From CAYYFX01 sp964471155 (GTDB taxonomy: Bacteria > ARS69): 10,579 nt of DNA. The notes under the pieces were generated by a model. The model saw nothing but the letters and a program-made list of their open reading frames with translations. It searched no databases and was not told where the DNA came from. The stretch is from the NCBI GenBank assembly GCA_964471155.1, contig CAYYFX010000125.1, positions 1 through 10,579 on the forward strand. Reading direction: 5' to 3'. Of this stretch, positions 1 to 9,144 are shown in pieces. The translations under genes were made by a program, and so were the position numbers. Position 1 is the stretch's first letter, and each line of letters starts with the position of its first letter.

Positions 1-1346
1 GCCTCGCGGAAGCGCTCGGCGTACAGGTCCAGCTCCTCCCACAGCCGCTTCTCGGTCACGGCCACCAGGAGGCCGGCGCCGCCGCCGGGCAGCGCGTCCA
101 GCGCGATGCCGGCGAGGATCCCTCCGTCCGCCATCCGCCCGATGACCGCGTGCGGCGACACGCCCGCCGGCAGCCGCAGCGCGAACTCGCGGAAGAAGGG
201 CGCCTCCGGATCCGCCAGCGTCACCCCGTCCACCGCGGTCAGCTTCGCGGCGAGCGCGTGCGCCTTTTCCGCGGAGAGCTGCGCCGCGAGGCGCCGGCCG
301 GTCTCGCCCAGCAGCGCCGTGGACACGGTGGCCATGAGCGCGGTCAGCGCCTGGTTCGTGCAGATGTTCGACGTGGCCTTCGCGCGGCGGATGTGCTGCT
401 CGCGCGTCTGGAACGTGAGCGTGTACGCGCGCTGCCCGCGCGAGTCCCGCGCCATGCCGGCGATGCGGCCGGGCATGCGGCGCAGGTGCTCCGAGCGGGC
501 GGCGAAGACGCCGGCCAGCGGGCCCCCGAAGCTCATCGGGATCCCGAGCGGCTGCGCCTCCCCCACCGCGAGGTCCGCGCCGTACCGCCCGGGCGGCTCC
601 AGCAGCGACAGCGACGAGAGATCGCACGACACGACGAACAGCGGCGCGTCGTCCGCCTCCAGCGCGGCGCCGGCGAGGCGCATGTCCTCCAGGACGCCGA
701 GCCAGTTCGGGTGCGCCATCACGACCGCGGACACGCCGCGCAGCTCGTCCGGGCGCAGGACCGACACGTCGGTGCGCGCGCCCCGGGCGGGCAGCTCGTC
801 GATCCGCACGTCCACCGGCTCCAGCATCGTCGCCAGCAGGGCGCGGTGGTGCGGGTGCAGGAACGGCGAGACGAGTACGCGCTCGCCGGGGTGCGCGTCG
901 CACGCCAGCAGGACGGCCTCGGCCAGGGCGGTCCCGCCGTCGTACATGGACGCGTTCGCCACGTCCAGGCCGGTGAGGCGCGTGACCAGCGTCTGGAACT
1001 CGTAGATCACCTGCAGCGTGCCCTGGCTCATCTCCGCCTGGTACGGCGTGTACGCGGTGGCGAACTCCGGACGCAGGGCGACGGCCTTGGTGGCCGCGGG
1101 CACGCACACGTCGTAGATGCCGCCGCCGGCGAAGCAGACGAGGTCCGCGGCGGAGCGGTTGCGCGCGGCGAGCCGGCCGACGCGCGCGAGCGTCTCGGGC
1201 TCGGAGAGCCCGTCCGGCAGCGGGAGCCCGCCCTGGACCCGGATCGCGGGCGGGATGTCCCGCACGAGATCCTCGAAGGAGGAGACGCCGATCGCGGCGA
1301 GCATGCGCGCGCGATCGGCGTCGGAGTGCTGGACGAAGGCGGTCAT
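1..1346 (-). CDS. gcvPA: Glycine dehydrogenase (decarboxylating) subunit 1, P-protein alpha half; C terminus cut by window edge
   Basis: This is one half of the split P-protein of the glycine cleavage system. The two-subunit enzyme decarboxylates glycine with PLP and passes the aminomethyl group to lipoyl-GcvH in the cytoplasm. About 448 residues are in the window, close to the usual length of this subunit, so only a few residues are probably missing at the left edge. Family-typical stretches include FAGGGIYD (72-79), TPYQAEMSQGTLQVIYEFQT (100-119), MSFGGPLAGVFAAR in the middle, and the hallmark REQHIRRAKATSNICTNQ in the C-terminal half. The PLP-binding lysine is on the other subunit (GcvPB) in this arrangement, so its absence here is expected. 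The ATG at 1346-1344 overlaps the gcvH stop codon as ATGA, which suggests translational coupling; the upstream Shine-Dalgarno is weak. gcvPB is expected just beyond the left edge but cannot be seen. Confidence 0.95.
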   Translation of the reverse strand, partial: MTAFVQHSDADRARMLAAIGVSSFEDLVRDIPPAIRVQGGLPLPDGLSEPETLARVGRLAARNRSAADLVCFAGGGIYDVCVPAATKAVALRPEFATAYTPYQAEMSQGTLQVIYEFQTLVTRLTGLDVANASMYDGGTALAEAVLLACDAHPGERVLVSPFLHPHHRALLATMLEPVDVRIDELPARGARTDVSVLRPDELRGVSAVVMAHPNWLGVLEDMRLAGAALEADDAPLFVVSCDLSSLSLLEPPGRYGADLAVGEAQPLGIPMSFGGPLAGVFAARSEHLRRMPGRIAGMARDSRGQRAYTLTFQTREQHIRRAKATSNICTNQALTALMATVSTALLGETGRRLAAQLSAEKAHALAAKLTAVDGVTLADPEAPFFREFALRLPAGVSPHAVIGRMADGGILAGIALDALPGGGAGLLVAVTEKRLWEELDLYAERFRE

Positions 1347-1732
1347 TCGTGTTCGGCCCCGATGTAGTCGGAATACTCGTCCGCGGTGAGGAGCTGCTCG
1401 ATCTCGAGCGGGTCCGCGGGCTCCAGGCGCACCATCCACCCTTCGCCGTAGGGATCGGAGTTCACCAGCTCGGGCTCGTCGGCCAGCCGCGTGTTGATGT
1501 CCGCCACCACGCCCGCGATGGGGCTGTACAGGTCGGACACGCTCTTCACGGACTCGACGTTCCCGAAGGCCTCCATCGTGCCGAGCTTCGTCCCGACGGT
1601 GGGAAGCTCCACGTACACGATGTCCCCGAGCTCGCCCTGGGCGAAGTCGGTGACCCCGATGATGGCCACTCCGTCCTCGAGGAGCACCCACTCGTGCTCC
1701 TTCGTGTACCGCAACTCCCGGGGAATCTTCAT
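1343..1732 (-). CDS. gcvH: Glycine cleavage system H protein
   Basis: GcvH is the lipoylated shuttle protein that carries the aminomethyl intermediate between the P-, T- and L-proteins. From the chosen start it has 129 residues, the usual family size. It begins MKIPRELRYTKEHEW, with the conserved KEHEW motif, followed by GVTDFAQGELGDIVYVELP (26-44). The lipoyl-attachment site is NVESVKSVSDLYSP, with the modified lysine at K63, then the PIAGVV turn. An upstream in-frame ATG at 1753 would add MGLREET, but I chose the ATG at 1732: a clear GGGAGGA Shine-Dalgarno lies just before it, and the family begins at this point. The gene sits 36 bp after the gcvT stop, and its TGA overlaps the gcvPA ATG. 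The lipoylation enzymes and L-protein are not in the window. Confidence 0.97.
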   Translation of the reverse strand: MKIPRELRYTKEHEWVLLEDGVAIIGVTDFAQGELGDIVYVELPTVGTKLGTMEAFGNVESVKSVSDLYSPIAGVVADINTRLADEPELVNSDPYGEGWMVRLEPADPLEIEQLLTADEYSDYIGAEHE

Positions 1733-1768
1733 CGTTTCCTCCCGCAGACCCATCCGTTCGGACCCCTC

Positions 1769-2851
1769 TCAGACGAACGACTTCCTCACGCGCAGCGCCC
1801 GGGCGTCCTTGTCCCGTACCCGGATCCGCAGCTCCGGCCGCTCGGCCGCCTGCTTCCGCACCCGTGCCATGGCGATCCCGGTCTCCAGCGTCGGGCTGAA
1901 CGTGCCGCTGGTCACGACGCCGACCTCCTCGTCCCCGTCCAGGACCAGGCAACCGGGACGCGGGATGATGCGGCCGGCCTCGGCGACCTTCAGCCCCACC
2001 GTGGCGCGGGTGAGGCCGGCGGCGCGCTGCGCCAGCAGCGCCTCCCGGCCGACGAAGTCCCCCTTGTCCAGCTTGACCACCCACCCGAGCCCGGCCTCGA
2101 GCGCGCTGACCCCTTCATCCATGTCCTGACCGTACAGCCGGAACTGCTTCTCCAGACGCAGGGTATCGCGCGCGCCCAGACCCACCGGCCCGGCGCCCGC
2201 GGAACGCCCGGCGTCCAGCAGCGCATCCCACACGGTTCCGGCGTCCTCCGCGTCCACGAAGATCTCGAAGCCGTCCTCGCCGGTGTACCCGGTCCGGGCG
2301 AGGATCACCTTCACCCCCGCCAGGCGGCCCTCCACGATCCCGAACGGCGGCACCCGCGCGAGGTCCACGTCCGCCAGCGGCGCCATCAGCTCCGCGGCCT
2401 TGGGCCCCTGCCAGGCCAGGAGCGCGGTCCGCTCCGACACGTTGCGGAAATCGACGTCCTTGGGCAAGTGGTTGGAGATCCACTCGAAGTCCTTCTCGAC
2501 GTTCGCCGCGTTCACGACGATCAGGAAGCGGTCCCCGAGCCGGTACACGATGAGGTCGTCGATCACGCCGCCCTGCTTGTTCAGCAGCAGCGTGTACTGC
2601 GCATGGAACGGCGGGACGGAGGCCACGGAATTGGAGAGCATCCGGTCCAGGAACGACCGGGCCTCGGTCCCGCGCACCTCGGCCTCGCCCATGTGGGAGA
2701 CGTCGAACAGGCCGGCCACCGTGCGGACCCGGCGGTGCTCCGCCAGGATCCCGTCGTACGAGATGGGCATGTCGAAGCCGGCGAACTCCGCCATCCGGGC
2801 GCCGAGCGCGACGTGCCGGCCGTGCAAGGGAGTCTTCGCGAGGGCGGTCAT
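1769..2851 (-). CDS. gcvT: Aminomethyltransferase, glycine cleavage system T protein
   Basis: GcvT transfers the methylene carbon from aminomethyl-lipoyl-GcvH to tetrahydrofolate, giving 5,10-methylene-THF and ammonia. The 360-residue product has the usual family length. Visible family features are TPLHGRHVALGARMAEFAGF at the N terminus (7-26), GLFDVSHMGE (48-56 region), and NKQGGVIDDLIVYR (91-104), where the aspartate pair D98/D99 includes the catalytic acid of the family. TGYTGEDGFEIFV follows in the middle, then GLGARDTLRLEKQFRLYGQDMDEG and the C-terminal GVVTSGTFSPTLETGIAMARV. The ATG at 2851 is preceded by GGAG five bases upstream. It is the first gene of the gcvT-gcvH-gcvPA operon. The predicted leader is only about 63 nt, which leaves no room for a glycine riboswitch. 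Nothing suggests truncation or loss of function. Confidence 0.97.
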   Translation of the reverse strand: MTALAKTPLHGRHVALGARMAEFAGFDMPISYDGILAEHRRVRTVAGLFDVSHMGEAEVRGTEARSFLDRMLSNSVASVPPFHAQYTLLLNKQGGVIDDLIVYRLGDRFLIVVNAANVEKDFEWISNHLPKDVDFRNVSERTALLAWQGPKAAELMAPLADVDLARVPPFGIVEGRLAGVKVILARTGYTGEDGFEIFVDAEDAGTVWDALLDAGRSAGAGPVGLGARDTLRLEKQFRLYGQDMDEGVSALEAGLGWVVKLDKGDFVGREALLAQRAAGLTRATVGLKVAEAGRIIPRPGCLVLDGDEEVGVVTSGTFSPTLETGIAMARVRKQAAERPELRIRVRDKDARALRVRKSFV

Positions 2852-2920
2852 CCAAGCTCCACGAAGCGGGCGGAGGCCGCGCCGGCCGAAAAACCGGGAG
2901 CCGTTCCGCCGGGGCCGTGC

Positions 2921-2949
2921 AGCCTACCAGAAGGGCCCGTGGGCGTCAG
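2921..2949 (-). promoter_or_regulatory. Weak promoter candidate for the gcvT-gcvH-gcvPA operon
   Basis: On the minus strand a -35-like CTGACG (2949-2944; four of six matches to TTGACA) is followed after 17 bp by TAGGCT (2926-2921; three of six matches to TATAAT). A TG one base upstream of the -10 gives an extended -10. The expected start is near 2914, about 63 nt before the gcvT ATG. It deviates from the TTGACC-type promoters of the other units here, so this is a tentative call from spacing and context only. Confidence 0.3.
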
Positions 2950-2980
2950 CAACGAGACGCGGCGGGGCGGCCGCTGGCGC

Positions 2981-3078
2981 TCGGATTCCGGGCCGGGGTC
3001 GGGCGTGAGCCGGCGGCAGGCACGGCGGCCGGCCGAGCGGCGGACGCGTGCGTCCGGGGCCGGGCCTCTCCGCCGCGG
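2981..3078. repeat. Left arm of a 98-bp imperfect inverted repeat
   Basis: This arm is the reverse complement of 3164-3261 over 98 bp with no insertion or deletion. I count 8 differences, at 2993, 2996, 3026, 3036, 3047, 3048, 3053 and 3074, so identity is about 92%. The pairing stops at 2980 outward and breaks down after 3078 inward. The arm lies between the thrS stop and the gcvT start and overlaps no supported gene. It is transcribed only if thrS transcripts read through toward gcvT. It could be a large hairpin terminator, an intergenic repeat family or a MITE-like remnant; I see no target-site duplication. Confidence 0.93.
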
Positions 3079-3080
3079 AC

Positions 3081-3113
3081 GCCTTCCCGGCGGCGTCCTG
3101 TCGCCGGGAAGGC
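3081..3113. repeat. Perfect 12-bp hairpin within the loop of the large inverted repeat
   Basis: 3081-3092 (gccttcccggcg) is exactly complementary to 3102-3113, with a 9-nt loop. A competing 7-bp hairpin pairs 3077-3083 (ggacgcc) with 3092-3098 (ggcgtcc). The two share bases 3081-3083 and 3092, so they cannot form together. A variant of the same core, gggccttcccggc, recurs just outside the right arm at 3266-3278. The rest of the 85-bp loop has no gene or other recognisable structure. Confidence 0.8.
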
Positions 3114-3163
3114 TCGGCGCTCCGGCACCTCCGGCATCCATGCCTCCCGGCGCCTGCGCGACG

Positions 3164-3261
3164 CCGCTGCGGAGAGGCCCGGCCCCGGCCGCAGACGTCC
3201 GCCGCCCGGCCGGCCACCGTGCCTGCCGCCGGCTCACGCCCGACCTCGACCCGGAATCCGA
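3164..3261. repeat. Right arm of the 98-bp imperfect inverted repeat
   Basis: This arm mirrors 2981-3078, and every base pair sums to 6242 in coordinates, so the two arms align without gaps around an 85-bp loop (3079-3163). Its outer end lies 25 bp downstream of the thrS stop codon in the direction of transcription. An RNA reading out of thrS would therefore meet this arm first and fold when the left arm is made. No T-tract follows the structure, so it is not a textbook intrinsic terminator. Confidence 0.93.
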
Positions 3262-3285
3262 CCGCGGGCCTTCCCGGCTTGGGGG

Positions 3286-5160
3286 TCAGCCGACGAAGAC
3301 GGGCCTTTGGGCCAGGCGGCGCGGCGTGTTCAGGGGGCGGCGCGGCTTGTCGGTCTGGAGGGCGTCCATGCGGGCGATGAGATCCTCGCGGCTGCCGTGG
3401 AACTCCTCGCCGCCGCGGACGCGGACGGAGAGGGGACCGCCGTCGCGTTCGCGGTCGCCGACCACGGCGATGAACGGGACCCACTCCTGCTCGGCGGTCT
3501 TGATCTTCTTGCCAAGCGACATGTCGCGGTCGTCCACGTCGGCGCGGTAGGGGAAGGCCGCGGCCAGTTCCTCGCAGAAGTCCGCGTGCGGGTCCGAGAC
3601 CGGGATGAAGCGGATCTGGGTGGGCGACAGCCAGAACGGGAACTCGCCCTTCTGCCCCTTCTTCATCCGCGCGGCCTGGTGCTCGAGCATGGCGTACACG
3701 TTCCGCTCGATCGCGCCCGAGATGGACGCGTGCAGGATGAGCGGGTGCTTCTTCTCGCCGTCCTCGTCCGTGTAGCGGATCTCGAACTGCGCGCAGTTCT
3801 CCACGTCGATCTGCACGGTGGACAGCGCGGCGCCCTTGTCGTGGTTGTCCACGAAGTTGAACTCGAACTTCATCACGAAGTAGAAGAACCGCTCGTCCCA
3901 CACCTCGAGCAGGATCGGCCCGGCCACGCGCGCGGCGAGGCCGCGTACGAAGTCCCGGTTCTCGTCGTAGAAGGACCGCACCACGCGCACCGCGGTGGCG
4001 TACGGCACGCCGAGGTCGTTCATCCACTCGCGCGACAGCTCGAACTGCGCGGCGAACTCCCGCTTCGCCTGCTCCGTCCCGCCGCACAGCGTGTGCATGT
4101 CCGGCATCGTGAAGGTGCGCAGGCGGCGCAGCCCGGCCAGCTCCCCGGACTGCTCCCGGCGGAACGAGTAGTGGGTCAGCTCGTACAGCCGCATCGGCAG
4201 CTGCCGGTAGCTGATCTGGGCATCGTGCTTGATGAGGTACTGCCCGAAGCACGCGGCGAAGCGCAGGAAGTAGTCCTTCTTCTCGCTCTTCAGCACGTAC
4301 TGCCGGGCGGGGAAGCGGTCCAGGTACTTCGCGAGGTTCGGGTGGAGGTAGTCGTACATGATGGGCGTCTCCACCTGCATCGCGCCGTACCGGTTCATCA
4401 CCGCGTTGATGCGCTCCTCCAGCAGGGTCTTCATCAGCTGGCCCTTGGGATACCAGCGGAAGTTCCCGGCGTCCGAGCCCGGCTCGTAGTCCACCAGCTC
4501 GTGCTGCCGCATCAGCTTCACGTGCGGCGGCTCCTCCGCGGCCGCGCGGGTCCCGGCGGTCTCGTAGGCGTGGAAGCGCTTCAGCACGGGGTGCTTGCCG
4601 AAGTCGAACTCCTCGTGCGGGATCTCCGCGCCGTCCGGCGTGATCACGTAGAACCGCGAGCGCAGCTTCTTCTCCGCGCGGATCGCCTTCGACTCCCCGG
4701 CGTCCGCCTCCCCCTCCGGCGCGCCCTCCCCCGTGATGGTGAGCGCCAGCTCCGACAGCGGGTGGCCCTTCGCGCGGATCTCGAACGCCTTGTAGTACCC
4801 GAAGGGCGCGCGGGCCAGCTTCGGCGCGCCGGACGCGCGGAAGCCCTCCCACAGCGCGTCCAGGACCTGGCGCGCCATCCGCGGGCTCGCGAGATCCGAC
4901 GACAGGTGCGCGTACGGGTACAGCCAGAGCGTCTCCGCGCCCACGCGCCGGTAGTGCTCCACCACGCGCCGCACCGCGTCCGCGGCCACCTTCGCCACCG
5001 CGTCCTCGTCCTTCTTCTCGACGGACACGAAGCACACCAGTGCGTCGCCGGACCCGCCGCTCTTCTCCGCCTCGGACACGTCCCCGGCGGCCGCCGCCAC
5101 CGAGGTCTCCTCGGTCACCCGGAAGGAGAACTCCGCCGCATGGATCATCAGGATTCGCAT
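3286..5160 (-). CDS. thrS: Threonyl-tRNA synthetase, archaeal type with DTD-like editing domain
   Basis: The enzyme charges tRNA-Thr with threonine in the cytoplasm. The N terminus is not the bacterial TGS/HxxxH editing module. Residues 1 to about 145 (MRILMIHAAEF..., FVSVEKKDED, WLYPYAHLSSDLASP, APFGYYKAFEI, KGHPLSELA) match the D-aminoacyl-tRNA-deacylase-like domain of archaeal ThrRS, which removes mischarged serine. H85, Y123, K124 and E137 fall where I recall the functional residues of the Pyrococcus domain, so editing looks intact. An acidic linker (about 143-160) leads to the class II core. There, C304, H356 and H477 fit the zinc site, FRREQSGELAGLRRLRTFTM (333-352) is motif 2, and HASISGAIERN (477-487) is motif 3. 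The anticodon-binding domain starts near 510. At 624 residues it has archaeal-enzyme length. The ATG at 5160 is fixed by homology at the first residue; the Shine-Dalgarno (GGGG) is weak. It appears to be monocistronic, with its own promoter. Confidence 0.97.
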   Translation of the reverse strand: MRILMIHAAEFSFRVTEETSVAAAAGDVSEAEKSGGSGDALVCFVSVEKKDEDAVAKVAADAVRRVVEHYRRVGAETLWLYPYAHLSSDLASPRMARQVLDALWEGFRASGAPKLARAPFGYYKAFEIRAKGHPLSELALTITGEGAPEGEADAGESKAIRAEKKLRSRFYVITPDGAEIPHEEFDFGKHPVLKRFHAYETAGTRAAAEEPPHVKLMRQHELVDYEPGSDAGNFRWYPKGQLMKTLLEERINAVMNRYGAMQVETPIMYDYLHPNLAKYLDRFPARQYVLKSEKKDYFLRFAACFGQYLIKHDAQISYRQLPMRLYELTHYSFRREQSGELAGLRRLRTFTMPDMHTLCGGTEQAKREFAAQFELSREWMNDLGVPYATAVRVVRSFYDENRDFVRGLAARVAGPILLEVWDERFFYFVMKFEFNFVDNHDKGAALSTVQIDVENCAQFEIRYTDEDGEKKHPLILHASISGAIERNVYAMLEHQAARMKKGQKGEFPFWLSPTQIRFIPVSDPHADFCEELAAAFPYRADVDDRDMSLGKKIKTAEQEWVPFIAVVGDRERDGGPLSVRVRGGEEFHGSREDLIARMDALQTDKPRRPLNTPRRLAQRPVFVG

Positions 5161-5222
5161 GGAAGACCCCGTTCCGTCCCGTTCCGGGTTGTCCGCGGCG
5201 AAGCGACACCGCGGGATCGCGC

Positions 5223-5252
5223 AGGGTACCGGGCCGTGGCGGGGGCGGTCAA
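5223..5252 (-). promoter_or_regulatory. Promoter candidate for thrS
   Basis: The minus strand carries TTGACC (5252-5247; five of six matches to the -35 consensus), an 18-bp spacer and TACCCT (5228-5223; three of six matches to the -10). Transcription would start near 5216, giving a leader of about 56 nt before the thrS ATG. The same TTGACC box and spacing recur upstream of uvrA and the TPR gene, which strengthens each call. I saw no T-box leader, and the leader is too short for one. Confidence 0.5.
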
Positions 5253-5291
5253 CCGGAGCGCCGCCCGGGTCGTGGGCGGCTGGAGTCGCCC

Positions 5292-5327
5292 GGTACCGCC
5301 GTCCGGGAGCGTCCCCGGAGCGGTGCC
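5292..5327 (-). terminator. Two-part hairpin in the uvrA-thrS gap, possible terminator
   Basis: An inner 6-bp stem pairs 5302-5307 (tccggg) with 5314-5319 around a 6-nt loop. An outer 8-bp stem pairs 5292-5299 (ggtaccgc) with 5320-5327 (gcggtgcc), with one non-Watson-Crick position and a 2-nt bulge. It sits 50-85 bp downstream of the uvrA stop and upstream of the thrS promoter. No U-tract follows on the minus strand, so it may be a hairpin terminator of the kind seen in GC-rich genomes, or an mRNA 3' stabiliser. Confidence 0.35.
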
Positions 5328-5343
5328 GCCGCCCGCGCCGGGC

Positions 5344-5369
5344 GCCGGCCCGGGCCGCCAGGGGCCGGC
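5344..5369 (-). terminator. GC-rich hairpin just after the uvrA stop
   Basis: A perfect 8-bp stem pairs 5344-5351 (gccggccc) with 5362-5369 (gggccggc) around a 10-nt loop. It begins 7 bp after the uvrA stop codon. There is no U-tract. With the second hairpin at 5292-5327, it makes this gap a plausible end for the uvrA transcript. In DNA this GC-rich, short stems arise by chance, so the call is tentative. Confidence 0.3.
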
Positions 5370-5376
5370 CGGACCG

Positions 5377-8256
<2,880 letters not shown>

Positions 8257-8289
8257 GGGAGAGACCTCGAAATCGGAAGGCAGGCGCAG

Positions 8290-8318
8290 AATGTACGCGC
8301 GCGGTCGCGCGCGGTCAA
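8290..8318 (-). promoter_or_regulatory. uvrA promoter with a 10-bp tandem repeat across the -35 box and spacer
   Basis: The minus strand reads TTGACC (8318-8313), a 17-bp spacer and TACATT (8295-8290), the best sigma70-like match in the window (five of six and four of six). The predicted start is near 8283, about 27 nt before the TTG start codon. On the plus strand gcgcgcggtc occurs twice in exact tandem at 8297-8306 and 8307-8316. One copy overlaps the -35 box and the other fills the spacer, one helical turn apart, so it may be an operator. Confidence 0.6.
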
Positions 8319-8340
8319 ACGGCGCCGGCGCGCGCCCGCG

Positions 8341-9144
8341 CTAGGCCCGCGCGGTGTCGATCGCCCGGCGGAAGCCCTCGGCGGCTTCCCGCAGCGCCAC
8401 CGCCGCGGCGGCGCGGGTGGGCGCCTCCTCGGTGAGGGCCACGAGCCGGCTGCCCACGATGACCCCGTCCGCCACGCGTCCGGCCTCGCGCGCATGGTCC
8501 GGGGTGGCGATGCCGAACCCGACGCCGACCGCCACGTCCGATCGGGCCCGCACGCGCGCCAGCACCGGGAGGAACGCGTCCGACAGCGACGCCCGCGCGC
8601 CGGTGACGCCCAGGCGGCTCACGCAGTACAGGAACCCGGTGGTGGCGCGCACCGCGGCCGCGAGGCGCACGTCGTCGGACGTGGGCGCCACGAGGAAGAC
8701 GGTGGCCAGCCCGGCCTCCGCGGCGGCCGGCAGGAACTCCCCCGCCTCCTCGGGCGGAACGTCGGTGAGGATGACGCCCTGCACGCCGGCGGCGGCGGTG
8801 TCGCGCGCGAACGCCGCCCACCCGCGTCGCAGCACGGGGTTCGCGTACGTCATCAGCACGACGGGTACGCCGCGCGCCGCGATGCGCGAGGCGGTGTCCA
8901 GCACGCCGCGAACGCGCGTGCCGGCGGCGAGCGCGCGCTCCGCCGCGCGCTGCAGCACGGGGCCGTCGGCGAGCGGGTCCGAGAACGGGATCCCGAGTTC
9001 GAGGACGTCGGCGCCGCCGTCCGCGAGCGCGGCGGCGAACTCCTCCGTGGCGGCGAGATCCGGATCGCCCGCGGTCAGGTACGGGACGAGCGCGGCGCGG
9101 TTCGCGGCGCGCAGCGCGGCGAAGCGGGCGGCGAGCGCGGTCAT
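8341..9144 (-). CDS. trpA: Tryptophan synthase alpha subunit
   Basis: TrpA cleaves indole-3-glycerol phosphate to indole and glyceraldehyde-3-phosphate, and passes indole to TrpB through the alpha2-beta2 tunnel. The 267-residue TIM barrel has the usual length. It shows PYLTAGDPD (21-29) and ELGIPFSDPLADGP (49-62), with the catalytic pair E49 and D60 at the same numbers as in the E. coli enzyme. YCVSRLGVTG (173-182) is the loop-6 region, and GVGFGIATP (207-215) and GVIVGSRLV (227-235) form the phosphate-binding end. The ATG at 9144 overlaps the TPR gene stop as ATGA, and no clear Shine-Dalgarno precedes it, so translation is probably coupled. The usual neighbour trpB is absent here: the upstream partner is the TPR gene and the downstream gene, 84 bp away, is uvrA with its own promoter. 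The catalytic residues are intact. Confidence 0.97.
   Translation of the reverse strand: MTALAARFAALRAANRAALVPYLTAGDPDLAATEEFAAALADGGADVLELGIPFSDPLADGPVLQRAAERALAAGTRVRGVLDTASRIAARGVPVVLMTYANPVLRRGWAAFARDTAAAGVQGVILTDVPPEEAGEFLPAAAEAGLATVFLVAPTSDDVRLAAAVRATTGFLYCVSRLGVTGARASLSDAFLPVLARVRARSDVAVGVGFGIATPDHAREAGRVADGVIVGSRLVALTEEAPTRAAAAVALREAAEGFRRAIDTARA

Noticed and set aside
1733..1753. Upstream ATG start for gcvH at 1753
   Set aside because: The seven extra residues are not part of the family, and the GGGAGGA Shine-Dalgarno lies inside that extension, directly before the ATG at 1732.
2848..3237. A small minus-strand ORF (129 codons) inside the inverted repeat
   Set aside because: It consists of Arg/Pro/Ala-rich translation of the palindrome, overlaps the gcvT start, and has no ribosome binding site or recognisable domain.
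1349..3550. A 733-codon plus-strand frame across gcvH and gcvT and the inverted repeat
   Set aside because: It is a shadow of the gcv genes. The part over the inverted repeat looks protein-like only because the palindrome repeats the same translation on both strands.
8257..8340. GC palindrome after trpA followed by TTT as a terminator
   Set aside because: The best stem is about 5 bp (ggcgc/gcgcc) and the three Ts overlap the -35 box of uvrA. This is too weak to separate from chance in alternating GC sequence.
8257..8340. LexA/SOS box upstream of uvrA
   Set aside because: No CTGT-N8-ACAG or GAAC-N4-GTTC type site is present in the gap; only the 10-bp tandem repeat stands out.
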